From: Diphasiastrum complanatum
Lineage: Eukaryota; Streptophyta; Lycopodiopsida; Lycopodiales; Lycopodiaceae
Length of the DNA: 64,000 nt
Direction: 5' to 3'
Assembly (NCBI GenBank): GCA_029204225.1
Contig: CM055106.1
Coordinates: forward strand, 42,796,368-42,860,367
In this document: piece by piece, positions 1-11,695 of the stretch
How the letters are laid out: every line of letters begins with the position of its first letter
How positions within the stretch are numbered: the first letter of the stretch is position 1
Notes under the pieces: generated by a model
What the model saw: the letters and a program-made list of their open reading frames with translations, nothing else
Database searches by the model: none
Told to the model about the DNA's origin: nothing
Program-made: the position numbers and the translations under genes

Positions 1-2060
1 GAGCCAGATGCATGATGGCACATGCTCAATTGCCAGGTCAATTTTGGGCTGAGGCAATAGCTGTAGCTATACACTTGCAGAATAGATCTACAACGACAGC
101 GCTGGAGAACAAAACACCATATGAGATGTGGACAGGCAAAAAGCCTGATCTATCATACACACGAGTGTTTATATGTGCAGCATACAAGCACATTCCAAAG
201 GAAAAGAGAAGCAAGCTCGATGACAAATTCGAACAAACAATCATGGTTGGCTATTCAAACAGTGTACAGACTCTACGATCCAACCACGAAGAAGGTTGTT
301 TCAAGTAGAGATGTAAAGTTCAACGAGTCCACATTCCCTGGACTGAAAGACGAAAGAGGCCAGGAGACCTTCACACTGCTGCCTATTCAAGAGGGAGATC
401 AAGGACAGTCATCATATCAGAAAGCAGGACCCCAGACTCCAGAGCAGCAGGAAACAGAGGATCGACCCCACAAACAAGAAATGTTCGAGCAGCGATGAAA
501 CGAACCTCGAAAGTCAACAAGACAAAGAAGACCTCCAGACCGCTATTTTGACAATCTTCAATGGAGCGAAGACACGCAGTTTGAGTACTGCAGCTTCACG
601 GAAGAGCCAGCAACATACCAAAAAGCTATTCAGAGTCCAGAGGAAAAATTCTTGAAACAAGCAATGTCAAAAGAGATCGAGTCGATGAGGCAAAATAAGG
701 CATGAACATTAGATCCACTACCAGAAAACAGAAAAGTAGTCGACTGCAAGTGGGTGTACAAGAAAAAACTAAAATCATATGGCACCATTGGCCGCTACAA
801 AGCAAGGCTTGTCGCAAAGGGCTACACGCAGAGATGGTGTCGACTATTTCGACACATATTCGCCCATGGTCAAGATGACAAGCATAAGACTGCTCCTTGC
901 ATACGCCACATAGTACAATCTGGAAATTCACCAGATTGACGTGAAAACAGCCTTTCTCCACGGAGATCTAGAGGAGGAAATTTTCATGAAGCAACCTGAA
1001 GGCTATGAAGACCCCGACAACAGACAATATGTCTGTCGAATCCTACTCAACCAGACTGTAATGTCTACATCAAAAGTGTAGGAAAGGATTTTGTGATATT
1101 GACCATTTTCGTAAATGATTCGTTGATGATAGAAAATTCCTTAATGATGATCAAAGACATGAAGAGTTAGATTTTTGAAAACTACGAAATCACAGATCTT
1201 GGAGAAGCAACAAAATGCCTAGGGCTGGAGATCGGAAGAGATCGAACGAATGGCGAAATGCACTTGAGTCAGTCAGAATACACCAGAAAGGTGCTGAAGC
1301 AGTACCACATGATAGACTGTAAAGAGAAAGCCACACCAATGATAGCTGGAGCCAAGCTCACGAAACAAGTTTGCCCAAAAATAGAAGAGAAAAAACAGAA
1401 GATGACAGGTATACCGTATCAGAACTTAATTGGTAGTCTGATGTACTTAATAATTTGTACCAGACCCAATCTGGCCTTCTCTGTTTACGCATTCTGTTCC
1501 AATCCAGGTATAGCACATTGAAAAATGGCCAAATGAATCCTACAATATTTGAAGGGTACCCATAATGTTGGATTAACATACAGAGTTAGAAATGAAGAGA
1601 AAGGATTCGAGTTGCATCACTACATTGATGCAAGCTGGACGAGTTGCAAAGATGACAACAAGTCCATTACTGGAGGATGTACAATAGCGTGCGGAGCTGC
1701 AATTAGCTGGATATGCAAAAAGCAACCCATGGTAGCCCAATCCTCTTGCAAGGCTGAGTATGTCGCAGCCTCAAAAGTGGCGAATGATGTAGTGTGGCTA
1801 CAAATGATGTTGGAGACAATCGGGATACCACAAGAGGGGCCAAGCAGGATGATGATAGACTCTCAAAGTGCAATCTATCTATCCCAGGATATTGTCTTCC
1901 ATTCAAATACGAAGCACATTCCTCTGAAGTACCATCACATTTGAGATTTTATCTCGAAAGGAGAGCTCCAGGTCCAGTTCATAAAATCAGAAAGTATGAT
2001 TGTAGATCTCCTCACGAAACCGCTCGACAAGCCACTCTTTACCAAGCAAAGAGAGGCAAT
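1..2060 (+). pseudogene. Copia A pol remnant (integrase end, RT, RNase H)
   Basis: This is the decayed coding part of copy A. It would have encoded the enzymes that copy and insert the element. Domain order is integrase C-terminal region (about 1-330), linker (about 330-620), reverse transcriptase (about 640-1250) and RNase H (about 1500-2000). Similarity to Copia pol is clear by eye in several frames, but the region is no longer one reading frame. Its start lies outside the window. Confidence 0.8.
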
Positions 2061-2098
2061 TGGATTGAACGAACAAAGCTGCAAGGTTCAAGAGGGAG

Positions 2099-2855
2099 TG
2101 TCAAAATGGTGAACTCCTGCAACTTTGTCGCAGCACGAACAAGACACGAAGGTCGAATGAGAACGATTCGCGACAGTCGAACGAGAACGATTTGCGATAG
2201 TCAACGTGTCTTTGCCTCAAAGCACAAATGATTCGTGAATCAATCGCAAATCGCAAACACGCCTCCAGGACCGCAAATAGAAAAAGGGACGCGAAACGAA
2301 AACTACGAAAAGAAACGAAAGCAAACTGGAGATTACGAAACAGACAAAAAAAAATCTTTTGCACTGCCAGCTGGCAGCTCAACGGGCTTCACACCTAGCT
2401 GAAACGAGTAGCAACGACGGAGACTAACTAACTAGTTGATTAGCATTAACTGGTCATGTGATTCGACGTTTAGCTATCTTGTAAACTCCACATAGTGGAG
2501 GTATAAACGATCCTCTCTGGATCATAACAATAAGATGTGAATACAGAGATCTGTAAGAGACAGAGAGAGACGTAGCGAATAGAGTAAGAAAGTAAAGACA
2601 CCAAAGTTGTGCATGAAAGTCTGCCAACGAGCAAAACACAACGAAAGAGTAGAATGTCATTCCGCCAATGAGCGAGACACTTACAAATTCACTCTAAATT
2701 AAAACTGATAATACAATCACTCTATTTTCGTACATCTCATCTTGTGCTATGTATCATGATTTCTAGAATAAAATATGTTCTGTGATGCGTGGTCGAGTGT
2801 CTGGGATCCTGTAAGGGCTTCCGCACGAAAAGATAATTTGAAGACAGAAAATTGT
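2099..2855 (+). repeat. 3' LTR of Copia A
   Basis: The LTR starts with TG (TGTCAAAATGG) directly after the purine tract AAGAGGGAG. Its right end is set by where similarity to the inverted LTR at 4992-5757 stops (around ATTGT at 2851-2855), so that end is accurate only to a few bases. A TATA-box-like TATAAAC lies at 2512-2518. Confidence 0.7.
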
Positions 2856-2861
2856 TAGCGT

Positions 2862-3220
2862 TAAAAAAGACGAAGAGGACGAATACGAATCAGTCCCACA
2901 CACACGCTTCCACGACAGTCTTCCCGCAGCTCTGCATTGATGGCGACCTGGATTTTATGAACTTCTCTGCCAATCTGTTCCATTCTCTCGAATCAAATTT
3001 TGCCCAAAAATGGTTGCGGTCGATAGTAATCAAGCATGTTCTGTAGAAATCCGTACACGTACCAAGATTCAACCATGTCAACGTGAAGTTCGTTGGTGAT
3101 CGCCGCCCAATAGTGAAGCCTTGCCACATTGATGTGATCCATGGGTATGCTTAGGGGCTTATTTAGATCCAAAACTATTGGCGGCAGATCTCTATCCCAG
3201 AAACAATTTAAGGTAGAAAG
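2862..3220 (-). other. unrecognised coding-like segment between two inverted LTRs
   Basis: Read on the minus strand from about 3215 leftwards, one frame is nearly open over more than 100 codons and has protein-like composition (for example LDLNKPLSIPMDHINVARL and WYVYGFLQNMLDYYRP). It does not match Copia gag or pol, and I do not recognise it. It sits exactly between the end of the LTR of copy A and the inner end of copy B. It could be a host exon or pseudogene trapped between the two elements, or part of another element. No ATG context or splice site convinced me. Confidence 0.3.
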
Positions 3221-3228
3221 GAAAGATA

Positions 3229-4985
3229 TTAGGCCACAATGATCTGCAAAGTACCTAACATGGCAGTCCGGATTTGTATGATGTCTCCGGTAGAACTGCT
3301 TTTTCTTTCTGCCACACCGTTGTATTCTGGTGTGTATGCAGGAGTGAACTGGTATTCAATCCCCTGTTCTTCACAGAATCTTGAGAATTCTGTGCTTTTG
3401 TATTCACCTCCATTGTCAAATCTAAGGATCTGTATCCTTTTTGAGGTGTGTCGCTCTGCAAATGCCACGAACTTCTTGAAAGAATCAAATACTTCGGATT
3501 TCTTCTTCAAGTAGTAGATCGTGGTCATTCGGCTGTAATCATCTATGAATGCTAGAAAATATCTCGAACCTGAGAGCAAATCTGTTTTCATCGGTCCACA
3601 CACATCAAAGTGGACAAGCTCAAGAACTTCCTTGGCTCTTCTTCCTTCATGTGTGAATGGATTCCGATGTTACTTGCCTTTCTGACAAGCTTCGCAGAAC
3701 TCAGCCTCGGGCCTTGATATTTTGAAACCTGTGACAATGTCCTTTGTGCTCATGTCATACAGGCTCCGCATGTTCAGATGATACATTCTCCTATGCCAGA
3801 GCTGATCTTCGTTTTCTGAAGCATTTAATATGCTATCAGAGTTTCTGATTATTTTGGCCTGGTAGAGATTTCCTTCTCTGCATCCGACCGTCAGCAACTT
3901 GTTTGTCGTCTTCTCAATCATACGGCAAGTGTTGTCGTCGAACAAAACTCGAATGCCTAGATCTGCCATCTTGGAGACAGATACCAGATCTTTTCTGAGT
4001 GAGGGCACATAGAGTGCTCTTGGCAGCTCTGCTTGGCCTGACAATGTTCGTAGTTGTAGAGAGCCGATGCCTTTGACATCGTGTTTGCTTCCATCGTCTA
4101 GAATCACCGCTCTGTCGTTTTCGAGTTCGCATAAGTTGATCAAGATTTTCTTGTTGCAGGTTATGTGAGATGTTGCTCTTGAATCGATGACCACATCGTA
4201 GTCATGTTCGGAGTAGCTTGTCGAAGCTTCGTCGAGTATCGTGAAAGCTTCGTCACCTCTTTCTACATCTTTAGATGATTCTGCAATGTTTGTCTTTTCA
4301 GCTTTGTTTTTTCTTTTTGGGTTGAATCTACAGTCGTATGCAGAATGCCCTTTCTTCTTGCAGTGCATGCAAGGTATTGCTGGATTGAACCAGCATTTGT
4401 TGGCCGTATCGCCTGATCGAAGGAAGAAGATTGTTGATTCAAGGACTTCGTCTTCTCGAATCTTGGCTTGTTTTTGTTCTTCTTCTTTCTTTTTATAAAG
4501 ACAGCCTTCTCTTGATCACTGCTTCCCTCTCCTTCGTCTCTCATCAGTCTCTTATCAGCAACAAGACTGACTGCTTTGTCGAATGTCATATCTGGTAGAC
4601 TCAGTACGAGCATTCTCAGCAGCTGATAGGACGTCGGTAGAGATTTCATGAAGTACATCAGCTGCTGTGGTGTTGGGACCTGGTGCTCCTGTTCTAATGC
4701 AGCAAGTTGAGCAAAGATCGTTCTGATCTTCTCAACGTGCTGATCTAAATGGTTGTCATCCCACCGTATTGATTGCAGTTGAATGTGAAGGTGCATGACT
4801 AAAGCTGCAGTCCTCACTTCATACTTCTACTTTAATCGTTCCCATGTTGCATGGCTGCTTTCGCAGTCTTCAATCTGCATGAGTAGATCTTCATTTATGG
4901 ATGAAACAATGATCGCCATTACGCGCTCATTTTTTTTTATCCATTCAGCTCTCCTCAGGTCTCCCTTTGGAGGCTGCATTATTTA
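3229..4985 (-). pseudogene. Copia B gag-protease-integrase remnant
   Basis: The minus-strand coding part contains: a Copia gag segment (PTPQQLMYFMKSLPTSYQLL, near 4680-4615); a zinc-knuckle region (CMHCKKKGHSAYDC, near 4370-4325); a protease active-site-like stretch (VVIDSRATSHITCNK, near 4195-4150); the HHCC integrase finger (LWHRRMYHLN ... CEACQKGK, near 3800-3680); and the integrase core (FDNGGEYKS ... NGVAERK, near 3420-3300). This order identifies Copia. The copy ends inside integrase and is a broken fossil. Confidence 0.8.
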
Positions 4986-4991
4986 TCGCGA

Positions 4992-5757
4992 ACAATTTTC
5001 TGTCTTCAAATTATCTTTTCGTGCAGAAGCCCTTACAGGATCCCAGACACTCGACCACGCATCACAGAACATATTTTATTCTAGCAATCATAATACACAG
5101 CACAAGACGAGATGTACGAAAATAGAGTGATTTTATTATCAGTTTTAATTTAGAGTGAATTCGTCAGTGTCACGCTCGTTGGCGGAATGACATTCTACTC
5201 TTTCGCTATGTTCTGCTCGTTGGCAGACTTTCATGCACAACTTTGGTGTCTTTACTTTCTTACTCTATTCACTATGTCTCTCTCTATCTCTTACAGATCT
5301 CTGTATTCACATCTTATTGTTATGATCCAGAGAGGATCATTTATACCTCCACTATGTGGAGTTTACAAGATAGCTAAACGTCAAATCACATGACTAGTTA
5401 ACACTAATCAACTAGTTAGTTAGTCTCCATCGTCGCCACTCGTTTCAGCTGGGCGTGAAGCCCGTTGAGCTGCCAGTTGGCAGCGCGAAAGATTTTTTTT
5501 TGTCTGTTTCGTAATCTCTCGTTTGCTTTCGTTCTTTTCGTTTCTTTTCGTAGTTTTCGTTTTGCGTCCCTTTTGTTGTTTGTGGTCCTGGAGGTGTGTT
5601 TGCGATTCGCGATTGATTCGTGAATCGTTCGTGCTTCGAGTCAAAGACATGTTGACTATCGCGAATTGTTCTCGTTCGACTATCGTGAATCGTTCTCGTT
5701 CGACCTTCGTGTCTTGTTCATGCTGTGACAAAGTTGCAGGAGTTCACCATTTTGACA
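4992..5757 (-). repeat. 5' LTR of Copia B
   Basis: This LTR is the reverse complement of 2099-2855, beginning TGTCAAAATGG at 5757 and running leftwards. A TATA-box-like TATAAA is at 5345-5340 on the minus strand, at the same place as in the LTR of copy A. The inner boundary is approximate. Confidence 0.75.
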
Positions 5758-6430
5758 AAGATCAGACAAGACAACAGGCAATGGCAATTGGCGTGGGACC
5801 ACCAATCTTTTGACGGAGGGGATAATGTAGGCTGATATTTTATGAATATTTGAGCCATCTTGAAAAGGATACAGACTTAAGCCTTGAACTGGATCAGTCA
5901 AGTTCTAAGCCTAAGTCTAGAAGATTGGAACTCTGAATAAGTTCAACTTAAGTTAGTTCAGTTGTTTATGGTCCATTAGGGGTTTTTCCCATGGTACAAA
6001 GTTAAGCCTATGTGGTCTATTTGTCCCATAGTGCCTTTTTGTAAGTGACCACCACTCCAAGTATATAGGAGTGGAAGAGTCCATTTTGAAAAAGAACCTC
6101 ATTTGCAATACATGCCTATCTTTCTCTTTGAGTGTTCTCCCTTGTGTGGTTTCATGTACCATGTTACTTCACATTGTATTGTATATTATTCATCTGGCAA
6201 CAGGTTAAGTTAATCTAGGCCCTCCAGTCTCTAGTAGGGTAAGCCTTAGAGAATGAGATTTAGTTTAAGGTTTTATCTTTTAAGTTAGGCCGTCATTTGC
6301 TAGAAACTAAGGAGAGAAAAGAGAGAAGAGTGGATCTTACCCACGGGAACACTCACCCTATTGTGCTCTTCCCATCCTCTTGCTCAAGCTAGTTGGAGAA
6401 GCCATAACATAGACTAGTTGGGAGACCGCC
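5758..6430. other. non-coding stretch resembling a decayed LTR
   Basis: No gene is visible. The stretch has LTR-like character: AT-rich, a TATA-like TATATAGG near 6060, and text similar in style to the LTR candidate at 40879-41689. I found no second copy, primer site or purine tract, so a solo or decayed LTR is only a guess. Confidence 0.25.
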
Positions 6431-6436
6431 ATAGTC

Positions 6437-8290
6437 ATGCTAGATGGAGCCATAGCCAACGAGGGATGCGAACAGCCAACATACTACGACCTGCCGACCA
6501 TGACAGAGGGAGCAAAACCCAAACCCTCAAATGAAGATGTTCCAGTCTCGAGCGACGAATCAGATGAGAAAAGGACCGCAAGCCTGCCTACTGCTAGAAC
6601 TCCTATAAACCAAGATGGTTCTAGACCTAGCCGAAGAGACAAAGGCAAAGGCATTGCAGTATCTGAAGAATCTCCCAGGAGATCAACCAGAGAACAAAAA
6701 GTCCTAGTAAGATTTGTGTCAGGAAGCTCCGCTTCAACATTCGAAGAGTTTTGTGGATTCATTGCCGAACCACAGACTTTCAAGGAAGCCATCGACACTC
6801 CAGACAAGGACAAATGGATACAAGCCATGAATGAGAAAATCGAATCCATGAAGAAGAATGAGGTATGGACACTACAACCAATGCTAGGACAAGCGAAAGA
6901 CAATGCAATGCAAATGGTTTTACAAGATCAAGTATGGACCAAATGGATATGTTTCAAGATACAAGGCCAGACTTGTAGCAAAGGGATTCTATCAGAAGTA
7001 CAACATCGACTACACTGAGACTTTCTCCAGTGGCAAAACATTCATCATTATGCCTAATGTTTGTATATGCAGCTACATACGACCTCAGGATTCACATTGT
7101 CGATGAGAAAACAACATTCCTACATGGCGAGTTAGACGAAGAAGTATACATGGACCAACCTCCAAGTTATACCTACGAATCACTTCCTACCTATGCATGT
7201 CGAATGCACAGAAGTATCTATGGTCTACACCAATCCGCATGACAATGGTATGAGAAGAAAGATCATGCCCTATGATCCATAGGTTTCGAACCATTAATAG
7301 TCGATTCCAATGTTTATGTAAGGATTACGGATGAGGAGATCATTATTGTTACTATGTACGTGGATGACACACTGATACTATGCAGGAGCGAAGAGCTAAT
7401 TGTCGAAGTGAAGAGCAAAATCTCAAAGCATTTTGAGATAAGTTATCTAGGCTTGCAAATTGACCGCGACTATGACGGAGGAAAGTTATACCTTCATCAG
7501 CCCATGTACATCCAGAAGATCCTAGATTATTTTAGGATGACAGATTGCAAAGGGGCAAAGCCCCCAATGCTTCCAGGAACAATTCTGACAAATGAAGATA
7601 GTCCGAAGACTGACGAAGATCAACGAGAGATCGTGCAGCACATGCCTTACAGGAGGATGATTGGATCTTTTGATGTATCTAGCAGAAAACACACGCCCTG
7701 ACATAGCTTATGTCGTGTTCCGAATGAGCCAATTCAGCACGAATCTAGGCTTAGCACACTGGAAGTTCGCGAAGCGAATCTTATAGTACCTTCAGAAAAT
7801 GAAGGATTATGGATTGTGTTACTCTCCCAGATTCCAGATGCACTTCTACAGTGATGCAAGTTGGGCAACACACAAGGACGACTGTAAAAGTGTCTCAGGA
7901 GGGTAGCAGGCACAATAGTTCTCTGGGTCAGCAAGAAATCATAGGTCAGTCATCCTACGAAGCAGAATACATTGCAGCCATGAAGATGGCCAACAAAATT
8001 ATATGGCTCAAAGAGTTCCTCGATGGACTAGGTGAGAACACCAAAGAGCCTTTGATTTTGCAGATGGATAACACTTCTGCAATACATTTGATGAAATGAT
8101 CCCGTGTTTCACTCAAGGACAAAACACATTGCAATCAAATACCATTCGATAAGGGACCTAGTCACAAGAAACGAATTAAAGACCAGCTTCATTGGAACAA
8201 AGCAAATGGTGGCGGACATCTTCACCAGAGCCTTAGACAAATAATTGTTCGAGAGGTAGAGGAAGAGTCTAGGAGTGAGTCGTATAGCTA
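6437..8290 (+). mobile_element. Copia copy C, partial (linker, RT, RNase H)
   Basis: This partial plus-strand Copia copy starts in the variable linker after integrase (SPRRSTREQKVLVRFVSGSS near 6670-6730). It continues through reverse transcriptase (TMYVDDTLILCRSEEL near 7350-7400, carrying the YVDD catalytic motif) and RNase H (GQSSYEAEYIAAMKMANKI near 7943-8000), to a tail near 8290. Upstream parts of the element are missing. It has several breaks and is a fossil. It is related to copy A in linker and RT sequence but is not the same copy. Confidence 0.8.
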
Positions 8291-8900
8291 CCATGCTGAC
8301 AAAATGTTTCGAGCCACAAAGCTTTGCTAGCTTTCGAGCTCAAGTCTGCAGAAACACAAGGGAGCTAGCCAGACGTGAAGACCAAAGCTTCGAGGGTTGA
8401 AGACCCGAAGGCGACGGTCAAACGTTCATTGACTGAAAGATACCCGAACACGAAGATGAAATGTTCGTGGGCCTAGAGGAACTCAATGGCGAGGCCGAAG
8501 GCAAAAGAAGACACGAAAATCGAAAGGTGGCGGATCTTCATGCTTCAAAGTACAAAGAAAGTATAGAGGAAATCAAGAAAGTACAAGGAGGACGTCACCC
8601 TCCATGGACAATCTGGATACCGATGGACATGCTTAACCAGTCGTTCTTGTAATCTCAGATCAAATTAAACCTTCTTCTCTCTATCTATATAAATAGATCA
8701 AACACGAAATAATAAGTTGGATTGTCAATTGGTTGAGTATCAACCTGAGCTAAGCACAATATTGCTAGCCGATGTCCAAGAAGTTCACTAGTAAGCGAGA
8801 CAGTTTGATTCGCGGAAGACATAGATTCTTCGTGCTGACGCGCTATGTGAGTCTGTCACGTAGCGCTCTTACTGAGAAAGAGACCATTGATAATATAGTA
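8291..8900 (+). other. possible untranslated tail and 3' LTR of Copia C
   Basis: Downstream of the RNase H tail there is no recognisable gene, although a 63-codon ORF at 8461-8652 exists. A TATA-like CTATATAAATAG at about 8683-8694 and a purine-rich tract near 8575-8592 would fit a 3' LTR beginning near 8600. No second copy is in the window to fix its ends. Confidence 0.3.
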
Positions 8901-9886
8901 GCTTTAATGCATTGTCTGATTGTTATATGTTTGTTAGCAGCTGTTTATTCTTTATTCCATGTACTAGTTTTATCTTGTTGAATGCTAAAACAAACTATAA
9001 CGTAGGTCAGTAATGTCTGTAAATGCTTTGGAGGATTGTAGATCTGTTCTGGCATGCAGTAGACCACTAGACAGAATTGAACTCCATCCGAGAATCATTC
9101 TCAACAAAAATTTCATTTTCACGATAATAAAAAAAACTACACAACTCGTGTACAGTTAGATAGTAACATTATTTATGTAATATTTAGGTCAAATAAATAA
9201 TAATTGAGAAGACATTCTTTTTTATTCATCCATAGCATTTTTGGCCTCGAATTGTTTTAGGAATATGGAATTTTTTTTTATTTTGGGACAAATTGATTCT
9301 TTTCTTTGTGTGCTCGAGCTTAAGTTGGAGCAAAGGAGCATGTGCTTAAACTTAAGTTCGAGCATAGGTTGATTCTCCTATAAATGCAAATTAATTGTTG
9401 CTTGGGATCAATTCTATAGTATTGTCATATTTTATGTCAGTTTCTTCAAGAAACTTGACTATATCCTTGAGCTTTTGCTCTCATGAAGAGGAGAGAGATA
9501 AAGTGTACAAGAAGCCTATGGCCCCAACTTCATTTGGGATCAAAATAATAAAATATAATATAAATGTTGATTGATATTCAACTAATCTACACTTCTTGTG
9601 GCAAAATTTGCAATAATCTGAGAACTTAAATTTTGCGTAAAGTTTTGTGTACAATAGATCCAATCTATTTTTCGAATGGCTTTCAATATGCTTGACAAAA
9701 GGGATTTCTTGATTTATTTTTCGCTTCCACTAGTAGAGGAGAGTATAGTCTGCTTCATTTCTCTTATTTTCTTTTCTCTTTTGCTTTCACAGAGCTTGCC
9801 TTACATTAATGAGATCAGGTGAATCAAAGTATTTTGGCTAAGATGCTAAATTGCAAACAAGGGATGTATAAATAACATGCCTTATA
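8901..9886. other. AT-rich intergenic DNA, no gene seen
   Basis: I see no ORF with protein-like content, no element termini and no strong repeat here. The text is AT-rich with scattered homopolymer runs. Confidence 0.5.
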
Positions 9887-10473
9887 TAATTATACTTTAA
9901 GATGTTGTGATCTAGAAGAAAAAGATTTTATGTTCTTGTGAATCGACAATGGTAGGATGTTAAATATTTTTTAAGCTTTTAGATAGACTTGAGAGATGTG
10001 TTGATGAGTATTTAGTTTGTAACAATTTGTAGCTTCTAAACGTCAACTGCATTAACTAATTGTACTATCAATATGTATCTTTTGTATACAATGCAGATGT
10101 TTACATTCAAACAAAAACATACAAATGCTTTTCTCTTGAGAATTGTATAATAAAGCTGCTTTTACACCACAATCTCAAGAACTAAGATATTCAAAGAAGG
10201 ATATGAATATGTGGTTTTCTACACTTGTAGGTGCTCTCCAAAAAGAGGTCCACATGGGCCATAGAGTATGATATATTTCGTCTGGCCTTATTGCTCAAGA
10301 GAAAGTCCTATGGGCCATGAATATGACCAATTCATCTCAAAAAACAAGGGTTTCATTTAACCTGAGGCCACTTTAGCCAATTGGGCCTCAATGAGGCCTA
10401 TGATTTGAAAATGATGATTTTGTGTGTGTGTTCATTTTTCTCATGGTTTGCAACGTTCATTTAGGAAAAAATT
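9887..10473 (+). repeat. first unit of a ~600-bp direct duplication
   Basis: The text from TTTAAGATG near 9896 to TTCATTTAGGAAAA near 10472 recurs at 10527-11132 in the same order and orientation. Blocks such as CTCCAAAAAGAGGTCCAC and AACAAGGGTTTCATTTAACC are shared, with substitutions and small indels between them. No coding capacity is apparent. Confidence 0.8.
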
Positions 10474-10526
10474 CATGGGCAGGGAGGGGCCTTATGCCTA
10501 AGCGCATCTACCCCCCCCCCCCCTTT

Positions 10527-11132
10527 AATTGTACTTTAAGATGATGTCATCTATTTGAAAAAGATTTTATGTTCTAGTGAATTGACAATGGTAGGATGCT
10601 AGATATTTTTTAAGCGGTTAGATACCCTTCCTTGAGAGATGTGTTGATGAATAGTTAGTTTTGTAGCAATTTGTAGCTTCTAAATGTCTAGAAGATTCTT
10701 TCAAGTGCTTTGACTAATTGTATTATCAATGTGTATCTTTTGTATATAGTGCAAAGTTACTTGTGTATGTTCAAGAAAAAACAAACGAATGTTTTTCTCT
10801 CTTGAGACTTGTATAATAAAGCTACTTTTACACCTCTCTCAAGAACTAAGATATTAAAAGAAGGATATGAGTATGTTGTTTTCCACACTAATTGTATGTG
10901 CTCTCCAAAAAGAGGTCCACGTGGGCCATAGATTATAATACATTTCCTTTGCTTTATTATAGGAAGTCCTATTGTCCGATGAAAATGTGACCAACCCCTC
11001 TCAAAACAAGGGTTTCATTTAACCTAAGGGCACTTTAACCAATTGGGCCTCATTGAGGCCTATGGTTTGGAATTAGAATTTTGGTGTGTTTTCATTTTTC
11101 TCAGGGTTTGCAATGTTCATTTAGGAAAATCC
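10527..11132 (+). repeat. second unit of the ~600-bp direct duplication
   Basis: This is the second copy of the unit at 9887-10473. The units are separated by about 50 bp that include a C run of about 14 at 10509-10524. Many small differences point to an old tandem duplication. No terminal inverted repeats or ORF were seen, so the origin is unclear. Confidence 0.8.
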
Positions 11133-11569
11133 CTTGTTCAATGATGCCTTCCTCAAGGAGACTACCAAGGCATTAGGGCTACAATGCGCTACCAAAGCAA
11201 GCTACTAGGCTGTAATCAACGTTGGCAAAAAAAATCATGATGTGAACCATGCTCATTCATCGACATGGATAGCAGTTGACATTTAGAAGCTACAAATGAG
11301 ATCCCTAAAAGTAAATGATATGCCATTCAGCCATTCGTTAATTATGTTTTGTATTGGCTGTGGTTGCTCCTGTCGCTTGAGCCTGCTATGGGCAGTAGAA
11401 GGCTTGCTCCCAACGAATACATAGTACAAATTATTTGCAAGGTAAGGCTTTAGAAAAGAAAGAGACTTAATATAACCGTAATGGATTTTTGGTGACTATT
11501 CTGCCCATTTCTGAACAGATTAAAAAGCAGAATAGTCACCTGTTTTTTTTTTTTAAATAGTGCAAATTT
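11133..11569. other. intergenic DNA, no gene seen
   Basis: No protein-like ORF or repeat terminus is visible. A T run lies near 11543. Confidence 0.4.
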
Positions 11570-11675
11570 TGCCTGCGTCTGCCACATGGCAGCATCAGAT
11601 TGGTCTCAAAAAAATTTAGTGCTGATTCTGCTTGCACCTGCCACGTGGCAGCTAAGGATTGGTTTAAAAAGGGTC
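11570..11675 (+). repeat. pair of direct repeats centred on TGCCAC-TGGCA palindromes
   Basis: Two direct repeats of about 45 bp lie 60 bp apart. They are centred on TGCCACATGGCA (11580-11591) and TGCCACGTGGCA (11639-11650), each followed by a diverged GATTGGTxTxAAAA block. The second centre is a perfect 12-bp palindrome containing CACGTG, a G-box core. It could be a regulatory remnant or part of a small transposon. Confidence 0.5.
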
Positions 11676-11695
11676 CAGAAATCCATTACGCAATG

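Larger units (their letters stand above)
1..2855 (+). mobile_element. Copia copy A, 3' part only in window
   Basis: The left window edge cuts this Ty1/Copia element inside its integrase region. The remaining order is integrase C-terminal part, reverse transcriptase, RNase H, purine tract, LTR, which is the Copia order. Recognisable pieces include the late integrase motif (FWAEAIAVAIHLQNRS near 46-95), the RT segment around 730-900, and RNase H text such as QSSCKAEYVAASK near 1740. The coding part is heavily broken (about ten breaks or more), so this is an old fossil. Its LTR is closely related to that of copy B, which lies in the opposite orientation. Confidence 0.85.
3225..5757 (-). mobile_element. 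Copia copy B, 5' part (LTR, gag, protease, part of integrase)
   Basis: This is a minus-strand Copia copy. Its 5' LTR is at the right (4992-5757), followed leftwards by gag, protease and the first part of integrase, ending near 3225. The 3' half of the element is absent here. The LTR is about 5% different by eye from that of copy A over the part compared, so the two belong to one family. The coding part has only a few breaks, fewer than copy A. Confidence 0.85.

Noticed and set aside
8461-8652. 63-codon frame downstream of Copia C
   Set aside because: Short, charged and repeat-like, with no motif or splice context; more likely the untranslated tail of the element.
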